From Chitinophaga pinensis (GTDB lineage: Bacteria; Bacteroidota; Bacteroidia; Chitinophagales; Chitinophagaceae): a stretch of DNA of 64,000 bases. Numbering within the stretch: position 1 is the stretch's first letter; each line of letters opens with the position of its first letter. The stretch lies in assembly GCA_945862385.1 (NCBI GenBank), contig CAMAXV010000003.1, forward strand, positions 92,522 through 156,521. The letters are read 5' to 3'. A model generated the notes under the pieces. That model did no database searches. It was not told the DNA's origin and saw only the letters and a program-made list of their open reading frames with translations. The translations under genes were made by a program, and so were the position numbers. Positions 42,755 to 51,300 of the stretch are shown here, piece after piece.

Positions 42755-43714
42755 ATGACCAGAGTTATTGGTATCCTGCATGGCAAAGAAAGATCATTTC
42801 CTGAAGCTTTTGTTAAGCGGGTCAATGAAAAAAAGATAGCCGGCATTCATGCGGAACAGGTGAAAATAGAAAAAGTCAAACAGGGTGAAGCCAGTGGATA
42901 TGATGTGATTATAGATAGAATTTCACAGGATGTTCCTTTTTACCGTGCATACCTTAAAAATGCCGCCATCAGTGGAACTGCTGTTATCAATAATCCATTC
43001 TGGTGGAGTGCCGACGAAAAATTTTTCAATAACGCCCTTGCAACAAAAATAGGTGTCCCGGTACCCAAGACAGTTATTCTTCCATCCAGGGAGCTTCCTG
43101 ATGATACTTCATCAGAGTCATTTGCCAATCTTTCCTATCCGCTGGATTGGAAAGGGATGTTTGACTATGTTGGCTTTCCGGCATATATGAAGCCTTTTGC
43201 GGGTGGCGGCTGGAAAAATGTTTACCGGTTAAACAGCATTGACGATTTCTTTGAAAAACATGCTGAAACAGGTCAACTTGTTATGCTGCTTCAGGAGGAG
43301 ATTGTTTTCGAAGAGTATTACAGGTGCTATTGCATTGGCAGAAAACACGTTCGCATCATGCCCTACGAACCGAGAAATCCACATCACCTGAGGTATGTAG
43401 CTGCCTTTCAGCCTTCAGCTGAATTATTAAAACGAATGGAAGATATTGTTTTAAAGATTAATAACTTTCTGGGGTATGATTTCAACACGGTAGAACTTGC
43501 CGTGAAAGATGGCGTACCCTATGCCATCGACTTCTGCAATCCCGCTCCGGATGCAGATTTGCAAAGTGTAGGTGCAGAAAATTTTGAATGGGTTGTTGAA
43601 ACTGCTGCAAACTACGCCATTGAAACAGCCCTCAGTTTGAATGATGGTAAAGACAACCTCAGCTGGGGACAATACATCACCAGAAGCATATCAGGGCAAT
43701 CACTTACATCCTGA
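42755..43714 (+). CDS. ATP-grasp ligase (first gene of the amide-ligase cassette)
   Basis: A 319-residue cytoplasmic ATP-grasp enzyme. The N-terminal pre-ATP-grasp part has VIGILHGKERSFPEAFVKRV and YDVIIDRISQDVPFYRAYLK. The ATP-binding part has FPAYMKPFAGGGWKNV (lysine and glycine-rich loop) and LLQEEIVFEEYYRCYCIG. FNTVELAVKDGVPYAIDFCNPAPD supplies the acidic metal ligands. RimK-like or D-Ala-D-Ala-ligase-like enzymes are the nearest groups. It is followed after 14 bases by a YbdK-type ligase. It probably activates a carboxylate as acyl-phosphate and joins it to an amine; the substrates are not known. Confidence 0.85.
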   Translation: MTRVIGILHGKERSFPEAFVKRVNEKKIAGIHAEQVKIEKVKQGEASGYDVIIDRISQDVPFYRAYLKNAAISGTAVINNPFWWSADEKFFNNALATKIGVPVPKTVILPSRELPDDTSSESFANLSYPLDWKGMFDYVGFPAYMKPFAGGGWKNVYRLNSIDDFFEKHAETGQLVMLLQEEIVFEEYYRCYCIGRKHVRIMPYEPRNPHHLRYVAAFQPSAELLKRMEDIVLKINNFLGYDFNTVELAVKDGVPYAIDFCNPAPDADLQSVGAENFEWVVETAANYAIETALSLNDGKDNLSWGQYITRSISGQSLTS

Positions 43715-43728
43715 AAACACCTGACAAT

Positions 43729-44835
43729 ATGAGCAAATTTGAAACATTCACAATTGGCATCGAAGAGGAATACATGGTGATTGACCCTGTATCTAAGGAG
43801 TTGGTCAGTCATGAACAGAAAATTGTAGTGGAAGGACAAAAAATCATCCACGAAAAAGTAAAAGCTGAAATGCATCAGGCGGTTGTAGAGGTTGGAACAG
43901 ATATTTGCTCCTCAGTTGAAGAAGCTAGAAAAGATATCTATAATCTAAGAAGAACAATTCACGAAATAGCGAATAGCCTCGGCTATGGAGTAGGCGCAGC
44001 GGGAACCCATCCATTCAGCACCTGGCGTAAACAACTCATCACAGATAACATCAGGTACAAGGAGATTGTAAATGAAATGCAGGATGCTGCTCGCTCTAAT
44101 CTGATTTTTGGATTGCATGTGCATGTCGGGATGCCCTCACGTGAAATGGCTATTCATATTGCCAATTCAGCCAGGTATTTTCTCCCCCATGTTTTTGCAC
44201 TCAGCACAAATTCACCATTTTGGGAAGGACGGGATACGGGCTTCAAATCATACAGAACCAAAGTATTCGATAAATTTCCCAGAACAGGCATTCCGGAATA
44301 TTTTGATAGTTACAGTGCGTATGAGAGTTATGTCAATTTGCTGATAAAAACAAATTGCATAGATAATGCCAAAAAAATCTGGTGGGACCTTCGCGTGCAC
44401 CCATTTTATGGCACAGTTGAATTTCGCATTTGTGATGTACCTCTTACTGTTGATGAGACTATTGGATTAGCGGCACTTTTTCAGTGTATCTGTGTCAAAT
44501 TGTATAAGCTAAGAGCTGCAAATTTGAACTTCATGATTTACCCAAGAACGCTAATCAATGAAAATAAGTGGCGGGCATCGCGTTATGGGATTGATGATAA
44601 ATTGATTGATTTTGGTAAAGAACAGGAAGTTAATACCAGATCGCTCATTCTTGAATTACTTGATTTTATTGATGATGTTGTGGATGAACTGGGGTGCAGG
44701 GATACCTTAAAAGTAATTCACAAAATACTCGAAAATGGAACAGGAGCAGACCGCCAGATTAAACATTATGCAGAAAATAAAAACTATCAGTCAGTAATGT
44801 CGATGATAGAATCGAAATTTCTTGACTCGTTTTAG
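43729..44835 (+). CDS. Carboxylate-amine ligase, YbdK/GCS2 family
   Basis: A 368-residue member of the glutamate-cysteine ligase 2 group. It has the N-terminal metal and ATP motif FTIGIEEEYMVIDP, then HQAVVEVGTDICSSVEEA, AAGTHPFSTW, NLIFGLHVHVGMPSREMAIHIAN, ALSTNSPFWEGRDTGFKSYR and WWDLRVHPFYGTVEFRICD. All catalytic blocks of the family are present. YbdK itself has weak glutamate-cysteine ligase activity, so the true substrates here are open. It sits between an ATP-grasp enzyme and an amidotransferase-like gene; the next gene starts 16 bases after its stop. Confidence 0.9.
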   Translation: MSKFETFTIGIEEEYMVIDPVSKELVSHEQKIVVEGQKIIHEKVKAEMHQAVVEVGTDICSSVEEARKDIYNLRRTIHEIANSLGYGVGAAGTHPFSTWRKQLITDNIRYKEIVNEMQDAARSNLIFGLHVHVGMPSREMAIHIANSARYFLPHVFALSTNSPFWEGRDTGFKSYRTKVFDKFPRTGIPEYFDSYSAYESYVNLLIKTNCIDNAKKIWWDLRVHPFYGTVEFRICDVPLTVDETIGLAALFQCICVKLYKLRAANLNFMIYPRTLINENKWRASRYGIDDKLIDFGKEQEVNTRSLILELLDFIDDVVDELGCRDTLKVIHKILENGTGADRQIKHYAENKNYQSVMSMIESKFLDSF

Positions 44836-44851
44836 CTTAATTTTGCGTTGG

Positions 44852-45688
44852 ATGGGTACAATCAGGATTGCTATTCTCGACTTATATGCAGGCCATGCCA
44901 ATGAAGGCATGAGATGTATTCGGGAAATTTTAGAAGATATTCAAAATAAACATGGTATTGCAATATCATTGGATGAATTTGATGTGAGAAATTCCATTGA
45001 AATTCCCGGGATGCAATATGATATATATATTTCATCTGGAGGCCCTGGAAGTCCCTTAGACAGCATGGGTGAAGATTGGGATAATGCCTATTTTGAGTGG
45101 ATCAAAAAAGTAGTTAAATGGAATCAAGATGCTGATCAGATCAATAAAAAGTTTGTCTTTTTCATTTGTCATTCTTTTCAGTTGGCATGCAGGTACTTTG
45201 AAATAGGGCAGGTTACTAAACGGAAATCCACTTCTTTTGGTGTATTTCCTATCCATTGGATCAATGCATCAGAAAGAGACCCCGTTTTTCAAGGCCTGGA
45301 AGACCCTTTCTATGGGGTTGACAGCAGAGATTTTCAGGTAATTCAGCCAGATGCACTTCGGTTGGAAGAAATTGGCGGAAAAATACTTTGTTTGGAAAAA
45401 GAAAGGTCGCATATTCAACTGGAGCGCGCTGTCATGGCTGCAAGATTCAATCCATGGATGATTGGAACCCAGTTTCATCCTGAAGCTGATCCAAGGGGCA
45501 TGAGCATGTATCTTCAACAGGAAGAGAAAAAAAGAAATATTATAGACAACCATGGATTTGAAAAGTGGCAGTCCATGATTGATCACCTGAATGATCCTGA
45601 TAAAATCAGGTTAACGCACAATCAGGTTTTACCTAATTTCATCTTGCAGTCAATTGCAAAAATAAATTACCCTTACAGCTTATCCTGA
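44852..45688 (+). CDS. Class I glutamine amidotransferase-like protein
   Basis: From ATG 44852 it has 278 residues; a TTG at 44822 is in frame but would overlap the previous gene. It is a class I GATase fold: SSGGPGSP (oxyanion strand, 61-68), the nucleophile elbow FICHSFQLA with Cys106, and GTQFHPEADP with His209 and Glu211. The usual GxCxGxQ elbow is changed to ICHSFQ, so glutaminase activity may be altered or lost. There is no synthetase domain in the same chain; it may serve as ammonia donor or as a peptidase-like partner for the neighbouring ligases. It is followed by the second ATP-grasp gene after 11 bases. Confidence 0.85.
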   Translation: MGTIRIAILDLYAGHANEGMRCIREILEDIQNKHGIAISLDEFDVRNSIEIPGMQYDIYISSGGPGSPLDSMGEDWDNAYFEWIKKVVKWNQDADQINKKFVFFICHSFQLACRYFEIGQVTKRKSTSFGVFPIHWINASERDPVFQGLEDPFYGVDSRDFQVIQPDALRLEEIGGKILCLEKERSHIQLERAVMAARFNPWMIGTQFHPEADPRGMSMYLQQEEKKRNIIDNHGFEKWQSMIDHLNDPDKIRLTHNQVLPNFILQSIAKINYPYSLS

Positions 45689-45699
45689 ATTTAACTCGC

Positions 45700-46893
45700 A
45701 TGATCAAGTCAATTAGGGAAACATTCAACAACTCATTTACAGCACAACAATATGCTGATTTTCTAACAGAAATTGAGCAATTTTTTCCTGGAGCTCTTGA
45801 TTTTCGGATTGCTGAAACACCTGTATTTATTGATAAGGAGATGCGGAACAAGATGATTGAAACTTGTGAATACATCATCAGCAAAATACTGGAAGAGGGC
45901 TATTTATCTCAGACAGAAAGATCTATTCCTGTTGAAGAAAGAGTCAGTTCCCCAGAAAAACCATGTCAGTTTATTGCATTTGATTTTGGAATTTGTACGA
46001 ATCCCGAAGGTATTGCAGAACCTGCACTTATTGAATTACAAGGTTTTCCTACATTGTTTGGCTTTCAGGCATTTTACCCTTCGATTCTGGAAAAACATTT
46101 TACTATTCCCACTGGATATTCTCAATTTTTTAGTGGTTATACAAGAGATGCTTATATACAATTGCTCAGGCAGACTATTCTGGGATCTCTCAATCCCGAA
46201 AATGTTATTTTACTTGAGATTAAACCACATGAACAAAAAACAAGAATCGATTTTTATGCAACAGCCAGATACCTTGGCATTGCCATAGTGTGTATTTCTG
46301 AAATATTTACTGAGGATAACAAAATTTATTATTTCAAAGAAAGCAGAAAAATACAGGTAAACAGAATATATAACAGAGTTATTGGTGATGAGCTGAAGCA
46401 GGTTCAACAAGTAATGGATATAAAATTTGATATAACTGGAAATTGGGATGTTGAATGGATCCCCCACCCCAACTGGTTCTATCGTATTTCAAAATATACT
46501 TTACCTCTGTTAAATCATCCTTATATTCCGGAAACAAAATTCCTCAGCGAATGCTCGTCAATTCCGGCCAACCTTGAAGATTATGTTTTAAAACCATTGT
46601 TTTCATTTGCTGGCCAGGGGGTTGTAATTGATCTTACGCGGGAAGATCTCGATCATATAAATGACCCGGATAACTGGATTTTACAAAGGAAAATGAAATA
46701 TGCAGATTGTATAGAAACTCCAAATGGTCTTGCAAAAGTAGAAGTTCGAATCATGTATATTTGGGAGGATGGAACAAAAAGACCAGTTCCGGTAACAAAT
46801 CTGGCAAGACTGAGCAAGGGTAAAATGATTGGAACAAGGTATAATAAGGATAAAAGCTGGGTAGGCGGAAGTGTAGCCTATTTTGAACAATAA
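45700..46893 (+). CDS. Second ATP-grasp-type ligase (glutathionylspermidine-synthase-like, tentative)
   Basis: A 397-residue protein. The N-terminal half has IAFDFGICTNPEGIAEPALIELQGFPTLFGFQAFYP, an unusual substrate domain. The C-terminal half has YVLKPLFSFAGQGVVIDL (ATP-binding lysine and glycine-rich loop), NWILQRKMKYAD and KVEVRIMYIWEDGTKRPVPVTNLARLSKGKM, which provide adenine contacts and metal ligands. This order resembles circularly permuted or glutathionylspermidine-synthase-like ATP-grasp folds, but I cannot place it in a named family. It is next to the amidotransferase-like gene and the cupin (9 bases on), so it is very likely one operon. Confidence 0.72.
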   Translation: MIKSIRETFNNSFTAQQYADFLTEIEQFFPGALDFRIAETPVFIDKEMRNKMIETCEYIISKILEEGYLSQTERSIPVEERVSSPEKPCQFIAFDFGICTNPEGIAEPALIELQGFPTLFGFQAFYPSILEKHFTIPTGYSQFFSGYTRDAYIQLLRQTILGSLNPENVILLEIKPHEQKTRIDFYATARYLGIAIVCISEIFTEDNKIYYFKESRKIQVNRIYNRVIGDELKQVQQVMDIKFDITGNWDVEWIPHPNWFYRISKYTLPLLNHPYIPETKFLSECSSIPANLEDYVLKPLFSFAGQGVVIDLTREDLDHINDPDNWILQRKMKYADCIETPNGLAKVEVRIMYIWEDGTKRPVPVTNLARLSKGKMIGTRYNKDKSWVGGSVAYFEQ

Positions 46894-46902
46894 ATAAACA
46901 AC

Positions 46903-47220
46903 ATGCCACATTTAAACGAGATTGCAAAAAAGCAATTAACTGAAGGAATAATCGGACAATATGTACACAGCAAGAGTATGACTGTTGGTTGGGTAGATAT
47001 TAAAAAAGGTAGCGACCTTTCTGTGCATCAACATCCACATGAGCAAATCACAATCATGCTTGAAGGAAAACTTGAAATGCAGATTGGTGATGAAACTGTT
47101 ATCCTTGAGCCAGGCATGATACAGGTAATTCCATCAAACACACCTCATGGCGCTATCGCGCACACAGATTGTGTATTGGTTGATGTTTTCAATCCTGTAA
47201 GGGAAGACTATATCAGTTAA
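46903..47220 (+). CDS. Small cupin-domain protein (last gene of the cassette)
   Basis: A 105-residue single cupin. Motif 1 is VHQHPHEQITIMLEGKLEMQIG with His residues and a Glu in place for metal binding (HxHxxxQ/E type); motif 2 is VIPSNTPHGAIA with its His. It starts 9 bases after the ATP-grasp gene and ends 5 bases before the converging efflux gene. It may be a sugar- or metabolite-binding sensor, an isomerase or a dioxygenase-like enzyme that finishes the product; the sequence does not decide. Confidence 0.85.
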   Translation: MPHLNEIAKKQLTEGIIGQYVHSKSMTVGWVDIKKGSDLSVHQHPHEQITIMLEGKLEMQIGDETVILEPGMIQVIPSNTPHGAIAHTDCVLVDVFNPVREDYIS

Positions 47221-47225
47221 TTGAA

Positions 47226-48365
47226 TTATTCTTCTCCGCTATTCTTCAGTATTCCAAGCAACGTATATGCGCTGTGCTGAACAATTGTGCCAGGTTTGAT
47301 ATCTTCAAGACCACTAACAACCTCTGTTTTTCCAGCAGCAATAATACCGGTTACAACAGGTTTCATCTGGTATTCATTTGGAGAAATCATAACGAAGATA
47401 AACTGTCCATTACCAAATCTAACTACTGCATCATCGGGTAGGATGGTTGCCTTTTTATTGCGAACAATTACCTCGGCTTCAACAAGCATTCCTGGCAATA
47501 AATTGGATGGAAAGTTTTTAAAGTGGCAGTGTGCTGTAGCAGTTCTGTCGTCATCAATTCCTTTATTTACTAAAATTACTTCTGCCTGGTATTTATTTCC
47601 AGGAGCCTGAGCCTGATAAACCAGTACAGATGAACCCTTCGTAACAGCTGGAAGATCTTTTTCAAAAATTGTCAGTGCAACATGAATGTCATCAGGATCA
47701 ATCAATTCAAAAAGTGTTTCAGTAGGCTGTATGTATTTCCCGGTATTTACATTTACTTTTGAAACATACCCATTGATGGGCGACTTAATAAAAACCTCTC
47801 CACTGAGGTTATTTTCATTTAAAGCAGCTGGATTTACACCTATAAGCTTCAACTTTTCCTTTAAAGCATTAACAGTGATTGTTTGCACTTTTACATCAGA
47901 TTCAGTCTGTTGAAAATTTCTGGAAACGCCCGCATTGGCCGACTTTAACTCTTGTTGCCTACCCTGCTCAAGCTTTAAAAGATCCAGTTTCGCTACAGCC
48001 ATGAGAAAATCCTGCTGCAACTGAATAATCGACTGATCATTTACTGTTGCAATAACTTCGCCTTTACTGACACGCATACCTGGTATTAATTTGGTATGCT
48101 TCAGAAATCCCCCCATCGGAAAGTTAATTGATATCATATTCTGTGGAGGTAAATCAATTTCACCCTGTACTTTAAGGGTGGAGCTTATCAGTTGTTCTTC
48201 TGCATCTCCTAAACTGATTGCCAATTTATTCGCTTGCTCTTTAGTCAACGACACAACTTCACTATCAACGCTATCTTTTGAATCCTCCACCTCAGTTGCG
48301 CCTTTTTGTCCGCATGAAATTAATGAAGCCATTAAAATTCCAAAAACTATATTTTTATATGTCAT
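47226..48365 (-). CDS. RND efflux periplasmic adaptor, CusB/CzcB type, lipoprotein
   Basis: The membrane-fusion subunit of a heavy-metal RND pump. From ATG 48365 (MTYKNIVFGILMASLISCG) it has 379 residues; the frame upstream to 48419 overlaps the pump gene. LISC-G is a lipobox, so Cys18 is probably lipidated. It has the barrel-sandwich hybrid halves (LKVQGEIDLPPQNMISINFPMGG, VFIKSPINGYVSKVNVNTGKYI), an alpha-hairpin between them and the beta-barrel part (LPGMLVEAEVIVRNK). It starts one base after the stop of the pump gene, suggesting coupled translation. Metal specificity is not visible. Confidence 0.9.
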   Translation of the reverse strand: MTYKNIVFGILMASLISCGQKGATEVEDSKDSVDSEVVSLTKEQANKLAISLGDAEEQLISSTLKVQGEIDLPPQNMISINFPMGGFLKHTKLIPGMRVSKGEVIATVNDQSIIQLQQDFLMAVAKLDLLKLEQGRQQELKSANAGVSRNFQQTESDVKVQTITVNALKEKLKLIGVNPAALNENNLSGEVFIKSPINGYVSKVNVNTGKYIQPTETLFELIDPDDIHVALTIFEKDLPAVTKGSSVLVYQAQAPGNKYQAEVILVNKGIDDDRTATAHCHFKNFPSNLLPGMLVEAEVIVRNKKATILPDDAVVRFGNGQFIFVMISPNEYQMKPVVTGIIAAGKTEVVSGLEDIKPGTIVQHSAYTLLGILKNSGEE

Positions 48366-48366
48366 A

Positions 48367-51300
48367 CTATTTTTTTTCAATAAGATATTGATAAGCAGAT
48401 GATGCCAGCTGCAAAGCAATTATCGCATCAGCATGTGCACTGAAAACCTGTAATTGCTGGTTGATTAGCATAACCCTTTCCGCATAATTTATATCTCCTG
48501 TTTGCAGGCGTATTTTAGTTTGATCTTCAATAGAAAATGCCAGCTTTATCCCTTCGCTATTATAATATTCGTAGGCCTCCTTTGCATTTTTATAGGTTCT
48601 GAGAACCTCTGCCATTTTGTTTTCCAAATGAATGCGGGTCTGATCAAGTGCAAGTATTGCCGCTTCAGAACTGAGTCTTGCAGCTTTAACCTTAGCTTTT
48701 GATGTTCCATTGAAAACTGGCAGGCTTAGTCCAAACTGATAAATACCAAAGCGGTTATTGGGGCCATAATATTGCTGTGTAACACCATCTGCACTTTGCC
48801 ATCCCTTTATAGATAAATTACTGTATCCCAAATTGAATTCAGGTGCAAGTTTATTTTTCTCAAGTTCAACCAACGCATTTGATGCCTTAACTTTTGCCTC
48901 CTGATTTCGAAATAATGGGTGTTCCTCAATTCCTGCCTCTATTTTTAAATTTACATCAGTTGGATTTTCAGTGAGGGGGGTTACAGCAATACGGGCATTG
49001 ACAAGCGAATTCAGTTGTTGTCTAAGGTTAAAGATGTCTGCATCAAGTTGTGTTCGCTGAAAATAAAATTGTTGCAATTGAAGTTTAATTGATTGAGAAG
49101 CAGTTTGATTGATTTCGCCTGCTTTTAGCTGAACAGTAGCAATCCTATCCCATTCGATATAGGTTGAAATAAATCGCTTAATAATATCCTCACGTCTTTC
49201 TAAATCCATTATCCTGATGCATAAATCACGTATGGCAAGCCTGTATCTTGCAACCTCCAGTGCTTTGTTGGATTCTGCCAGATTCAGCACTGCGTACTGA
49301 TAATTTTTCTTACGGGAATAGACCAAAGGCAATTGGAAGTCCTGGTTTAGAAATAAACGGGTATCGTTAAGTGCACTGTTAATGTTACCAAACTCAAAAC
49401 CGGCATTAGTTTTTGCAAAATCCATTGGATTCTTTGCCAATATTTTCATGATTTCAATCTCTTTCCCTGCCATCTTCAATGCCAACGCATTTCGCTCCCC
49501 TATTGCAACTATTGTATCAAGTGACAAAGATTGAAAATTATTAGGCCTGTGAGTATTTTCATATGAGGTGACTGCTTGTTCCTGAGCTTGTGAATTAAAA
49601 GAAAAGCATAAGAGTAAAATGGATACTGTAATGCTTTTAAGATGTTTCCTGCGTTTTTCTACCCATACATACAAAACGGGAAGCACCAATAATGTTAACA
49701 GTGTTGCTGAAATGAGTCCACCAATAACTACAGTTGCCAAAGGTCTTTGCACTTCAGCACCTGAGCTTGTACTCAATGCCATTGGCAGGAAGCCGAGAGA
49801 AGCAACTGCTGCTGTCATCAAAACGGGTCTGAGTCTTGTCATCGTTCCTTTTACTGCAACTTCTTCGACTTCAAGCTTTGTCTCACTTTTTAACCGATTG
49901 AACTCGTTAATCAACACGATTCCATTTAAAACAGCAACGCCAAAAAGTGCAATGAAACCAACACCGGCAGAAATACTAAACGGCAGGTCTCGTACCCAAA
50001 GTAAAAGTATACCCCCAATGGCAGAAAGTGGAATTGCCGTGTATATCAGTAAACCGTATTTCAATGACCCAAAAGAAAAATATAAAATGAGTAAAATCAG
50101 TAAAAGCGCCACAGGCACTGCAATCATCAACCTGTTTTTAGCTTCAGTCAGATTTTCAAACTGGCCACCAAAACTGACATAATAACCTGCCGGTAAATTG
50201 ATTAACTTTCCTGATTTCATTTGAACTTCTTCAACCACAGATTGAATATCGCGGTCGCGCACGTTGAATGCAACAGTTATCCTTCGTTTGGCATCTTCCC
50301 TTTGAATTTGATTTGGTCCCTCTTCTATAAAAATGTCTGCTAGTTGTGCGAGTGGAACATGTATACCATTGGGGTTAAGCATGGATAAGACACCCAGATC
50401 TTCCAGATCATTTCTGCTTGATTCTTTTAATCGCACAACCAGATCAAATCTGCGTTCATTTTCATAAACCTGTCCAGCAGCTTCTCCGGCAAGTGATGTT
50501 CTGATAAACCTGTTCACATCTGTTATATTCAATCCGTACGCGGCAATAGCACTTTTCCTGAATCTTATGACAACCTGAGGAAGTCCGGTTACACGCTCTG
50601 CAAAAATGTCTTTGGCACCTTCTACTTTACTGATTACTTTTTCAAACAATGCTGCGTAATGAGCCAGTGTATCCAGATTTTCCCCATAGATTTTACAAAC
50701 GACATCCTGTTTTGCACCTGCAATCAATTCGTTGAACCGCATCTGAACAGGGTATTGAAACCCACCTGTTAGTCCGGGTATTTTGCTGATTGCCACACTC
50801 ATTTTGTTTGCAAGTTCATCATAGCTTTCTGCGCTGGTCCACTCTTTTTTATCTTTAAGGTTAACAATAATATCCGTCATTTCAATAGGCATTGGATCTG
50901 TAGGTATTTCACTTGCACCAATACGGGTTACTACTTTAAGCACTTCAGGAAACTTTTGCAATTCGTGAACTGCTTCAGATGTTGCTTTTACGGTTGCTTC
51001 TAATGTACTTCCCGTCATAAGTCGGGCGTCGATTGCAAAATCCCCTTCTTCCAGTTCAGGAATAAATTCACCACCAAGTTGCAGTGAAACAAGGAGCGAT
51101 GCGATCAATAAAAAAACAGATGCAACAATAACCTTGATGGGGTGTGCAATAAATCTGTGAAGTATTGAACTGAGGATTGCCTGTAAACGAGCAATCAATT
51201 TATCCGAAAACGTATCCTTGTGATTAAGTTTTTTGCTTAAAACAAGGCTGGTCATCATGGGTACATAAGTCAATGACAATATGAAGGCACCAATCAGGGC

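Noticed and set aside
49619..50182. 187-codon open frame on the plus strand inside the RND pump gene
   Set aside because: It is antisense to conserved pump sequence and rich in Ser/Pro/Lys as expected from complemented membrane codons.
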